A stretch of DNA of 22,127 bases from Acidobacteriota bacterium. Lineage in GTDB: Bacteria > Acidobacteriota > Blastocatellia > Pyrinomonadales > Pyrinomonadaceae. This document shows, piece after piece, positions 1-6,370 of the stretch. The stretch's first letter is position 1. Each line of letters starts with the position of its first letter. Position numbers and translations under genes: made by a program. Below the pieces are notes generated by a model. That model worked only from the letters and a program-made list of their open reading frames with translations, did not search any database and was not told where the DNA came from. Location of the stretch: assembly GCA_024640445.1 (NCBI GenBank), contig JAHEEZ010000025.1:1-22127 (forward strand), given 5' to 3'.

Positions 1-616
1 TTGTGACCGCCGAAGAGCCGACGTTGTGGACCGCGCCACCGTATCCCGACTGATTGAAGCAGATCGTAGAGTTGGATACAGACATCTGGCCGCTGTTGTA
101 CAAGCCGCCGCCGTTTCCTCCCTTGTTTCCCCAGACGGTTGAATATGAAAGCGAGAACCGGCCGCGGTTTTCGACCGCGCCGCCGGAAGCGATCAGACGG
201 TTGCTGCCGGTCATTGAAAGATATGAGACTGTCACGTCGGCAGCCGGATAGATCTCAAAATGACCTGAGAAGCCCCGGGCGTTCACCGTAACGAACGGTG
301 CTGCCGATCCGTCGATCACAAGCTTGCCGTTTCCGCGTACGACATACCTGCTCGCCGACATAATGATGACATTGTCTGCGGCGAATATCGCAGGATCAAA
401 GGTGATCGTATCGTCGGATGAAACAGCTTCTGCCGCCGATACCGCGCCCCGAAGGCTGCAGTCATTAGGAAGCGCCGAACACGCGTTGGCTTTCCCGTCG
501 TCATCGTTTCTATCGACCACGAACTCCGCGCCAAACGCATTTGCGCTGAAATGGAGAAGGAATGCGAGAGCCACGAATATGCTCGCAAGAGCCGTTGAAT
601 GTGGGAAATTCTTCAT
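1..616 (-). CDS. Secreted CSLREA-type parallel beta-helix protein, 3' end cut off by window edge
   Basis: The minus-strand frame opens with ATG at 614-616 and stays open to the window edge (205 codons visible). An AGGAG site sits 7 nt upstream of the ATG. The protein starts with a signal peptide: a short basic start, a hydrophobic core to about residue 25, and a probable cut near SANAFGA/EF. Residues about 29-62 (FVVDRNDDDGKANAC, then CSLRGAVSAAEA) match the CSLREA domain, which normally reads CSLREAI..AN. From about residue 130 there are Gly/Asn/Ser-rich repeats such as GGAVENRG, GGGLYNSGQ and GGAVHNVGS, the pattern of a right-handed parallel beta-helix as in Pmp-like or pectin-lyase-fold proteins. 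It is probably exported and surface-associated; its ligand or substrate cannot be read from this part. It is divergent from fumC and unrelated to the T6SS genes. The exact protein family depends on the missing C-terminus. Confidence 0.85.
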   Translation of the reverse strand, partial: MKNFPHSTALASIFVALAFLLHFSANAFGAEFVVDRNDDDGKANACSALPNDCSLRGAVSAAEAVSSDDTITFDPAIFAADNVIIMSASRYVVRGNGKLVIDGSAAPFVTVNARGFSGHFEIYPAADVTVSYLSMTGSNRLIASGGAVENRGRFSLSYSTVWGNKGGNGGGLYNSGQMSVSNSTICFNQSGYGGAVHNVGSSAVT

Positions 617-776
617 TGCAAAACTCCTGAACTGCGTTAAATGAGGAAATGTACAACAATGTTTAACAAGTCTTACATATAAGAAACTACGAATGAAGGA
701 ACACTCCAGATTCTCGAAAACGATTCGTCTCCCGGCCCGTTCGTGACTTTGCACGGGTTCGTGGCAAAATAGAGCA

Positions 777-2159
777 ATGAGCACAAGAAAAGAAACTGAT
801 TCGATGGGCGAGATCGAGGTCCCGTCGGACGTTTACTGGGGAGCGCAGACCCAACGCAGTCTTCATCACTTCAACATCGGATTCGACGTGATGCCGCGCG
901 AGATGATCCGCGCGCTCGGGATCCTGAAAAAGGCGTGCGCGATCGTCAACTGCGACCTCGGGAAACTATCGGAAGAAAAGCGGGATCTGATCGTTCGCGC
1001 CGCCGACGAAGTCATCGAGGGAAAGCTTGACCGGCACTTCCCGCTTCGAGTGTGGCAGACGGGCTCGGGCACACAGACCAATATGAACGCCAACGAGGTG
1101 ATCTCGAACCGCGCGATCGAACTTGCCGGCGGCGTTATGGGCTCGAAGGATCCGATCCACCCGAACGACGATGTGAACAAGTCACAGTCTTCAAACGATA
1201 CGTTCCCGACCGCAATGTACATAGCTGCGGCGGAACGGATGTCGCACCTGATACAGCGAGTCCAATTGGTCGAGAACGCGATATCCGCCAAGGCGCACCA
1301 ATTCGCAGATGTCGTGAAGATCGGGCGGACGCATCTGCAGGACGCGACGCCGTTGACGGTCGGACAGGAGTTTGGCGGCTGGGCGAGCCTGGTCGAGAGA
1401 GATATAGAAAGGCTGAATCTCGCTCAGTCAGACCTTTTTGACCTTGCGATCGGCGGTACGGCGGTAGGCACAGGCCTGAATTCGCACCCGGAGTTCGCTG
1501 AAAGGGCGGCGGCGAAGATATCCGAACTCACCGGACTTCCGTTCCGTTCGCATCCGAACAAGTTTGCCGCTCTATCCGCTCATGACGAACTGATCTTTGC
1601 TTCGGGTGCTCTGAAGACACTTGCTGCCTCGCTGATGAAGATAGCGAACGACATACGATGGCTCGGTTCGGGACCCAGGTGCGGGATCGGGGAATTGGTG
1701 CTTCCGGAAAACGAACCGGGAAGTTCGATCATGCCCGGCAAGGTGAATCCGACGCAGTCGGAAGCGATGACCATGGTCGCGGCCCAGGTGATGGGCAACG
1801 ACGCGACGATCGGTTTCGCCGGATCTCAGGGGAACTTCGAGCTGAACGTGTTCAAGCCGGTGATGATCCACAACTTCCTTCATTCAGTGAGGCTTATCCA
1901 CGACGCCTGTCACGGATTTGTGGATTTCTGTATTTCCGGAATACAGTTGAACCGGGAACAGATCGACGAGTATGTGAATGATTCGCTGATGCTTGTCACC
2001 GCTTTGAACCAGCACATCGGATATGACAACGCGGCAAAGATAGCCAAGCACGCGCACAAGAAGGGCCTCAATTTAAGGGAATCTGCCGAGGAACTCGGAC
2101 TTCTGGAAGGGGCGAAGTTTGACGAACTGGTCAAACCCGAAGACATGACAAAGCCTTGA
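777..2159 (+). CDS. fumC: Class II fumarate hydratase (fumarase C)
   Basis: This 460-aa protein is full length for class II fumarase (about 460-467 aa) and catalyses reversible hydration of fumarate to L-malate in the cytosolic TCA cycle as an iron-independent homotetramer. The N-terminus (ETDSMGEIEVPSDVYWGAQT) is the usual fumarase start and supports ATG 777 over the internal ATG at residue 10. Substrate-site motifs are present: SGTQTNMNANE near 97-107, HPNDDVNKSQSSND at 128-141, and GRTHLQD at 183-189 carrying the His that corresponds to the catalytic His. The fumarate-lyase signature GSSIMPGKVN lies at 315-324 and includes the flexible-loop catalytic Ser. These motifs favour fumarase over aspartase or argininosuccinate lyase. 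The Shine-Dalgarno site is poor. The gene is monocistronic here, divergent from the CSLREA-type gene and convergent with the T6SS accessory genes. It looks like ordinary chromosomal flank. Confidence 0.97.
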   Translation: MSTRKETDSMGEIEVPSDVYWGAQTQRSLHHFNIGFDVMPREMIRALGILKKACAIVNCDLGKLSEEKRDLIVRAADEVIEGKLDRHFPLRVWQTGSGTQTNMNANEVISNRAIELAGGVMGSKDPIHPNDDVNKSQSSNDTFPTAMYIAAAERMSHLIQRVQLVENAISAKAHQFADVVKIGRTHLQDATPLTVGQEFGGWASLVERDIERLNLAQSDLFDLAIGGTAVGTGLNSHPEFAERAAAKISELTGLPFRSHPNKFAALSAHDELIFASGALKTLAASLMKIANDIRWLGSGPRCGIGELVLPENEPGSSIMPGKVNPTQSEAMTMVAAQVMGNDATIGFAGSQGNFELNVFKPVMIHNFLHSVRLIHDACHGFVDFCISGIQLNREQIDEYVNDSLMLVTALNQHIGYDNAAKIAKHAHKKGLNLRESAEELGLLEGAKFDELVKPEDMTKP

Positions 2160-2176
2160 GCGGCCGTTTCAAGCTT

Positions 2177-2455
2177 TCAGTTACCCAGAGGCTTTATCGC
2201 ACGGCTTAGTGCAGCTTTCGAGGCGAAGTTTGCCTTTGTTTCCGCTCGTTCTTTGGGCTTTCCTTTCTGCATCTGTAGAAAGTGCCTCAGTCGGTCGCGC
2301 TCCCGCATCAGTTCAAGCGAACGCGCATCGGAAGGATCGGCGGCAGCAATCTTGTCGAGTGCATCCACCCTCTTTTGCTGGTCCGCGATCAACTTCGCCT
2401 GGCCGGTCTGTTCTACTTCCGCGGTTTCAGGCGGATGTTCTTTCTTTTCTTCCAT
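2177..2455 (-). CDS. Small charged hypothetical protein at the end of the vgrG unit
   Basis: A 92-aa protein that I do not recognise. It has no signal peptide, membrane segment or cysteine. The N-terminus is acidic (MEEKKEHPPETAEVEQ). The middle, about residues 18-65, is heptad-like and rich in Lys, Arg, Asp, Glu and Leu (IADQQKRVDALDKI, RERDRLRHFLQMQK), so a helical or coiled-coil protein is likely. The C-terminus is basic. It lies 34 bp after the 131-aa protein gene on the same strand and is the last gene of the vgrG unit, ending 17 bp from the fumC stop. The Shine-Dalgarno site is weak. Position suggests a T6SS-linked role such as chaperone or small cargo, but nothing in the sequence shows this. 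It is probably real because it fills the space exactly between genes. Confidence 0.6.
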   Translation of the reverse strand: MEEKKEHPPETAEVEQTGQAKLIADQQKRVDALDKIAAADPSDARSLELMRERDRLRHFLQMQKGKPKERAETKANFASKAALSRAIKPLGN

Positions 2456-2489
2456 ACGGGTTCTATTCTATCGGACTCAAAAGTCGCTA

Positions 2490-2885
2490 TTAGGCGGCGG
2501 GATCCGGAAACCAGGCCTTCGGATCATAACGCTTCTCTGCATCAGCCCAGGAATCGTCCTGGAGACGACCAAGCAGTTGTTCCATCCTGATCTCTTTCGG
2601 CATGGTCTCGTCTTTCAGAAAGGCGTCGATTTGTTCCTGCTGGTCGAAGTCCGGGGATATCTCGAACATAATCGCGACGAACGCGGCAATTTCCGGGGCC
2701 AGTTCGAAACCGCGCGACTTAGCGCGCTCGATCCCGATCTTCACCATTCCGTCTATGGTGTCGTCCGAATACTCTGCCACGCCCTCGTGGAAAGCCTCGC
2801 GTACGATATCCCGAAGCACCCTGACCAGTTGGGTGTCGTCCTCCGCTATGAATTTCTCGATCTGAGCTTTCTTGATTACAAGCAT
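2490..2885 (-). CDS. Conserved small T6SS-associated protein (131 aa), function unknown
   Basis: A soluble, acidic, mostly helical 131-aa protein without signal peptide or membrane segment. From memory it resembles a family of small hypothetical proteins found beside vgrG, DUF4123 and PAAR genes in proteobacterial and myxobacterial T6SS loci. Those proteins share an N-terminus like MLVIxKAQ, a middle like IxxGIERAxxxGF, and a hydrophobic stretch like FVxIMFxxxPDFD, seen here at about residues 1-8, 50-60 and 69-80. I cannot give a verified family name. ATG 2883-2885 lies 16 bp after the PAAR stop codon, so the two are probably translated from one mRNA. The C-terminus (WADAEKRYDPKAWFPDPAA) is Trp/Pro-rich. 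Adjacency to a DUF4123 adaptor makes it a candidate adaptor partner, chaperone, immunity protein or cargo; there is no evidence to choose between them. Confidence 0.75.
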   Translation of the reverse strand: MLVIKKAQIEKFIAEDDTQLVRVLRDIVREAFHEGVAEYSDDTIDGMVKIGIERAKSRGFELAPEIAAFVAIMFEISPDFDQQEQIDAFLKDETMPKEIRMEQLLGRLQDDSWADAEKRYDPKAWFPDPAA

Positions 2886-2901
2886 TTCAATGGTATCGGT
2901 C

Positions 2902-3399
2902 TCAGCCTCCGATGATAACTGTCATCTCTCCCTTCGTGATGTTATTTGGGGGGCCGATCGCTTCAAGAAGAGTATCGCCCATGCGACCCGCCGGAAGGAA
3001 GCCTATGTTGACGGTGGCGGAAGGTGTGATGTCTACACCTGGTCCGTGCGGCGGCACCGGAGACGGAACCGCGCACATATGAATGTCTGTCGCGCAGGCA
3101 GAGATCATGCTCGACATAGCCGCAAGGGCGGCGCCTTTTGTGGCCTGTTCCGCAGCGTACGCGGCCGGAGCCCCGGGGGTTCCTGCTGCCGCCGCGGTTG
3201 CCGCGACCGCGGTCTGTATTCCGATATCCGCAGATGTCTTTGCGGACTGAAGCGCCGCAACCGCCGCCAGAGGTACCCCGCGCCAGGCCGGCATGAAACC
3301 GATCAGCACCGTTAGACATCCCGGGCCGGGAGTGAGCACAGGGGGAAGTCCGTGCGCCGTTGTATCTATATTGGCTCTTGCGGCTGGTCCTGTCGGCAT
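2902..3399 (-). CDS. PAAR-like T6SS spike-tip protein with internal helical insertion
   Basis: A 165-aa protein of PAAR style. PAAR proteins form a zinc-binding cone on the VgrG tip and sharpen the spike. The usual sequence is split in two. Residues 1-41 carry an N-terminal piece (MPTGPAARANIDTTAHGLPP then TVLIGFMPAWRG). Residues about 42-101 are an Ala-rich helical insertion. Residues 102-165 carry the rest: DIHMC, PPHGP, NIGFLPAGRMGD, IGPPNNI and the terminal TVIIGG. Candidate metal ligands are His107, Cys109 and His118, possibly with His16. The Cys I would expect before the GPP motif is absent (GDTLLEAIGPP). There is no C-terminal toxin domain. A strong GAGGAG site lies 8 nt before the ATG, and the gene starts 18 bp after the DUF4123 gene. 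Context after vgrG and the adaptor supports the tip role. Confidence 0.85.
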   Translation of the reverse strand: MPTGPAARANIDTTAHGLPPVLTPGPGCLTVLIGFMPAWRGVPLAAVAALQSAKTSADIGIQTAVAATAAAAGTPGAPAAYAAEQATKGAALAAMSSMISACATDIHMCAVPSPVPPHGPGVDITPSATVNIGFLPAGRMGDTLLEAIGPPNNITKGEMTVIIGG

Positions 3400-3417
3400 T
3401 TAGCTTTCTCCTCTTTA

Positions 3418-3945
3418 TTATTCCTTATCCGATAGATCGATCGTCTTCTGATCCAGAACTCCATCCGTTTGTGTGTAAGTAAGAAAATCTTTCTCTTCCT
3501 CATCCGCCAAAAGGAAACGATCGACATTTCCGAAAAATGTCTTCACCTGATCAGCATCGCAAGTGGGCAGGAATTTCCTGAACACACGCGGGTCGTAAAA
3601 TCGGAACAGCATAGGGTTCCCAAGTTCATCGTAAACGGTAACCAGTGCGCGAAAGTGTTTGCGCATTTCCTTGATCGAAAAACGGGTCTGGACAAAGATA
3701 CCCTTATTACCTGCGAAACAATTCTCGATGACCCAGTTTGAGAATTCATCGTTCGGGATCATCAATGCGACATACGGAGCGACATGCACCATGTCCGGCG
3801 TCAACTCGCCTCTCAGGAGGCAATAATTCGGCGGCTTCATTTCAAAGAGCCTCTTCGGAAGATCTTTTACCGCGGCGCCGTCCAGAACGCAATAGGTTCT
3901 GGTCTGCGGTATCGACAACGTGTCTTTCAGGAGTTTCAGGTTCAT
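3418..3945 (-). CDS. DUF4123-family T6SS effector-loading adaptor (Tap/TEC-like)
   Basis: A 175-aa soluble protein with DUF4123 hallmarks: an N-terminal strand TYCVLDGA at about 17-24, a central RGELTPDMVHVAPYVALM at about 45-62, the diagnostic LFRFYDPRVFRKFLP at about 113-127, and FFGNVDRFL at 137-145. DUF4123 proteins are cytosolic adaptor chaperones that bind the C-terminus of a cognate VgrG and help load an effector; they are not themselves secreted. The gene sits 45 bp downstream of vgrG and 18 bp upstream of the PAAR gene, the normal place for a VgrG-dedicated adaptor. Usually the effector gene follows at once, but here only PAAR and two small proteins do. The protein is little more than one domain, with a roughly 30-aa acidic tail. 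The Shine-Dalgarno site is weak. Confidence 0.88.
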   Translation of the reverse strand: MNLKLLKDTLSIPQTRTYCVLDGAAVKDLPKRLFEMKPPNYCLLRGELTPDMVHVAPYVALMIPNDEFSNWVIENCFAGNKGIFVQTRFSIKEMRKHFRALVTVYDELGNPMLFRFYDPRVFRKFLPTCDADQVKTFFGNVDRFLLADEEEKDFLTYTQTDGVLDQKTIDLSDKE

Positions 3946-3990
3946 AAACTATAAGCGCTTCTCGTTCCGGCCGCCAAAAATTCAATATAC

Positions 3991-6135
3991 TCAGACCTCG
4001 CAAAAAGGACTGCCTTCGCTTGCCGCCTCGACCAAATTCGCAGCGAGCGCTGAGAAGTGAGCTGGCGTTGGCGGAGGAGGTGCCGGAGGCCGAGGAGTGT
4101 TCTGACCAGCTTCCGCGTTATCTGCCTCTTTCGCAAGCGTGGGCGCGGTTGGAGAACATCCGCTTCCTGTCCCTGCGGCTCCGCCGCTGTTGATATTCAC
4201 TAAAGGTGAACCGGTGATAGCAATTCCAGCAGGCCCCAGATTAATGAAATTTCCACCTACTTTTAGGGTGAGAGACATTCCAGCTTCAAGCACCATCGAC
4301 ATACCGGCCTTGATATGCACATTCGTCCCAGCGTCAACCGCATAGTTCATACCCGCCTTTCTCAATACGTCGGATCCGGCCTTAAGTGAGACAGTTCCCC
4401 CGACGTCTTCGTTCTGATCCCCGACTACCTTCAAGTGCTTGTCATTCTTTACGTGCTCCAGCTGGTCGTTATCCACTATCATGTGGCGGTCATGCTGGAT
4501 GATCTCCTTTGCGTCGTTCTTGATCCGTACGTCAAGATCCTTCTGTCCGTGAACGAAGATCTGCTCGGATCCTTTCTTGTCTTCAAACCGGAATTCGTTA
4601 AATCCTCCTCCGCCTTTCGAAGAGTTCGACTTGATACCCGACTTCGTCTTCTCGTCGGGAAGGGTATAGGCGGGCATCGTCTGCGGATTGTACACGCAGC
4701 CGGTAACTATCGGCTGGTCCGGATCTCCGTCGATGAAATGGACTATGACCTCCATCCCTATCCGGGGTATGAACATCGAGCCCCACTTGTTTCCCGCCCA
4801 GCTTTGAGCGACCCGAACCCAGCACGAACTGCTGGCATCCACATTTCCTTCCCGGTCCCAGTGGAACTGGACCTTTACCCGCCCGTACTTGTCCGTAAAG
4901 ATCTCTTCTCCGGACGGCCCTACCACGAACGCGGTTTGCGCACCTGGGATCACCGGTTTTTCATAGTCTTTTGGCGGACGGAACGGGGTGCCGCCGCTTC
5001 CGTGGGGAATGCATTTAAAACCATTTGTGTATGGCTGTTCTACCACGTCGTCCGAAACATAGGTCGGGTTCTGCTCTGCTTCGTGAATGACCGAAGTGAT
5101 CACGTACGCCGCGTTCAGTGAGTTGTTGGGATGGTGTTGCAGATGGAACTTATAACCAGCTGTAAGGCTTGAACAATCGGAACCGCCCGTGATCACCTTT
5201 ACTCCGGAATCCAGGCCCTCCATTGCAACGCTGACGGTTTGTGTCTTGTCAGTATCGACCTTATTCAGCTCGGATGGCTGTTCACCTCCCGATCTGTCAA
5301 TCCCGTCATACTTACGAGCATAGCCTCCCGGGTAGTCATAGACCTCGATCTGTTGATTGTCTCCAAGCGTATGGATACTGTTTTGGAAGGCGTCGAGACT
5401 CCTGGCTGGAAGCTGAAAATTGTAGTCCCATGCCGTAAACTTTCCCGGTTTTATTACCGTGTCGGCATTGAAACTGTTTATAGAGGTTATAAAATCTTCC
5501 CTGCCGCGGGTCACATCAATGAAGTAGGGTATATCGCTCTTGCCGGGGGCATCGGGATGTGACTGTGGGGTGTTGCCTACGACCATCTTGTGTTTGCCGT
5601 CTTTGTGTTCGAAGTAGTAGTAGATACCTTCTTCAGCCATCAATCGGGCGGCGAAATCAAAATCAGATTCTCTGTACTGCACACAGTAATTTCGCTGGTT
5701 GGTCACGCCCTGGATCTGCCAGTTCACTTCAAAATCCCCGAAGATCTCCCGCAGAATATCAGGTACCGATATCTGCTGGAAAATACGGCTCTGAAGGTTC
5801 TGCGTAAGCAGCCAGACGTGCGGTACCACCGTAATATAGTAGTACGAGAACCTGTTATCGCGTCCGCCTTTCGCGAATCGGTTTATTATCCCCGTAAACT
5901 CACGGACCGTGCCATCACGCTGATCTATGACGATAGTGACCGGCTTACCCAGAAGTTCGGATGGGTCTATGTCTGTAGGCGAGAAGCCGGCTTCTTGCTC
6001 ATCGTGCAGAAGCTCGATCTCAAGTTCAAACAGCTCGGACAAACCTTCCCTCGCCGTAAACCTGTTGATCAAAAGGAAGTCTTTCGCGAGCGGCGTGTAA
6101 ATGGCCATCAGCCGATGGTCTTGTGTAGTAGCCAT
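3991..6135 (-). CDS. vgrG: VgrG (TssI) spike protein
   Basis: A 714-aa canonical VgrG, the trimeric puncturing spike on the Hcp tube. The gp27/phage late control D-like part spans about residues 10-390. The gp5-like OB-fold follows at about 400-490 (DKYGRVKVQFHWDREG at 415-430, WGSMFIPRIGMEVIV at 451-465). The conserved stretch around residues 501-534 (FNEFRFEDKKGSEQIFVHG) leads to beta-prism repeats at about 535-650, with repeated LKAG and LEAG blocks. The tail, about 650-714, is not a toxin domain: it holds a Pro-rich piece (PRPPAPPPPTP, 681-691), a short amphipathic helix and ends FCEV. Such tails commonly dock an adaptor or cargo, which fits the DUF4123 gene just downstream. The start gives MATTQDHRLMAIYTPL; its Shine-Dalgarno site is weak. 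The gene begins a separate unit after the clpV terminator. Confidence 0.97.
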   Translation of the reverse strand: MATTQDHRLMAIYTPLAKDFLLINRFTAREGLSELFELEIELLHDEQEAGFSPTDIDPSELLGKPVTIVIDQRDGTVREFTGIINRFAKGGRDNRFSYYYITVVPHVWLLTQNLQSRIFQQISVPDILREIFGDFEVNWQIQGVTNQRNYCVQYRESDFDFAARLMAEEGIYYYFEHKDGKHKMVVGNTPQSHPDAPGKSDIPYFIDVTRGREDFITSINSFNADTVIKPGKFTAWDYNFQLPARSLDAFQNSIHTLGDNQQIEVYDYPGGYARKYDGIDRSGGEQPSELNKVDTDKTQTVSVAMEGLDSGVKVITGGSDCSSLTAGYKFHLQHHPNNSLNAAYVITSVIHEAEQNPTYVSDDVVEQPYTNGFKCIPHGSGGTPFRPPKDYEKPVIPGAQTAFVVGPSGEEIFTDKYGRVKVQFHWDREGNVDASSSCWVRVAQSWAGNKWGSMFIPRIGMEVIVHFIDGDPDQPIVTGCVYNPQTMPAYTLPDEKTKSGIKSNSSKGGGGFNEFRFEDKKGSEQIFVHGQKDLDVRIKNDAKEIIQHDRHMIVDNDQLEHVKNDKHLKVVGDQNEDVGGTVSLKAGSDVLRKAGMNYAVDAGTNVHIKAGMSMVLEAGMSLTLKVGGNFINLGPAGIAITGSPLVNINSGGAAGTGSGCSPTAPTLAKEADNAEAGQNTPRPPAPPPPTPAHFSALAANLVEAASEGSPFCEV

Positions 6136-6193
6136 AAATTCAAATCCCTTGTGATCGAGCCGTGCGTTCTAAAACCAGGGCTCTTTCGCGGGT

Positions 6194-6209
6194 CCGGCAA
6201 AAGTGCCGG
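6194..6209 (-). other. Small hairpin in the vgrG leader
   Basis: A perfect inverted repeat, CCGGCA with TGCCGG, and a 4-nt loop (6200-6203). No T-run follows on either strand, so it is not an intrinsic terminator. If the candidate promoter at 6217-6246 is used, the hairpin would sit at the extreme 5' end of the vgrG mRNA, where such structures can stabilise the transcript. That role is inference. Confidence 0.5.
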
Positions 6210-6216
6210 CCGCACC

Positions 6217-6246
6217 CTTAAACGAAATCCGGGGCGAGAGATTCAA
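6217..6246 (-). promoter_or_regulatory. Candidate sigma70-type promoter for the vgrG unit
   Basis: On the minus strand TTGAAT (6246-6241) and TTTAAG (6222-6217) are separated by 18 bp, each matching 4 of 6 bases of the -35 and -10 consensus. It lies just downstream of the clpV terminator and about 80 bp before the vgrG start, where a promoter is expected if the terminator works. The match is modest and could be chance. Confidence 0.35.
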
Positions 6247-6289
6247 GCCATTCACCTGATCATTGCCCGTTTGCACCAGGCCGTTTTCC

Positions 6290-6332
6290 AAAAAAGACGC
6301 CCGCCGCCGGTAAACAAGCCAAGCGGCGGGCG
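6290..6332 (-). terminator. Intrinsic terminator after clpV
   Basis: A perfect 10-bp GC-rich stem (plus-strand arms 6298-6307 and 6323-6332) encloses a 15-nt loop. On the minus strand it is followed directly by TCTTTTTT (6297-6290), the classic rho-independent structure. It lies 38 bp after the clpV stop codon and separates the T6SS core run from the vgrG unit. Confidence 0.9.
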
Positions 6333-6370
6333 CGGTAATCATTCGACGGCTTCCACCGCCGCAAACCTGG

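Noticed and set aside
617..776. Divergent promoters between the CSLREA-type gene and fumC
   Set aside because: AT-rich elements such as TATAAG and TTTAAC are present, but no pair has proper spacing on either strand.
2160..2176. Bidirectional terminator between fumC and the 92-aa gene
   Set aside because: Only 17 bp separate the stop codons, with no stem and T-run visible.
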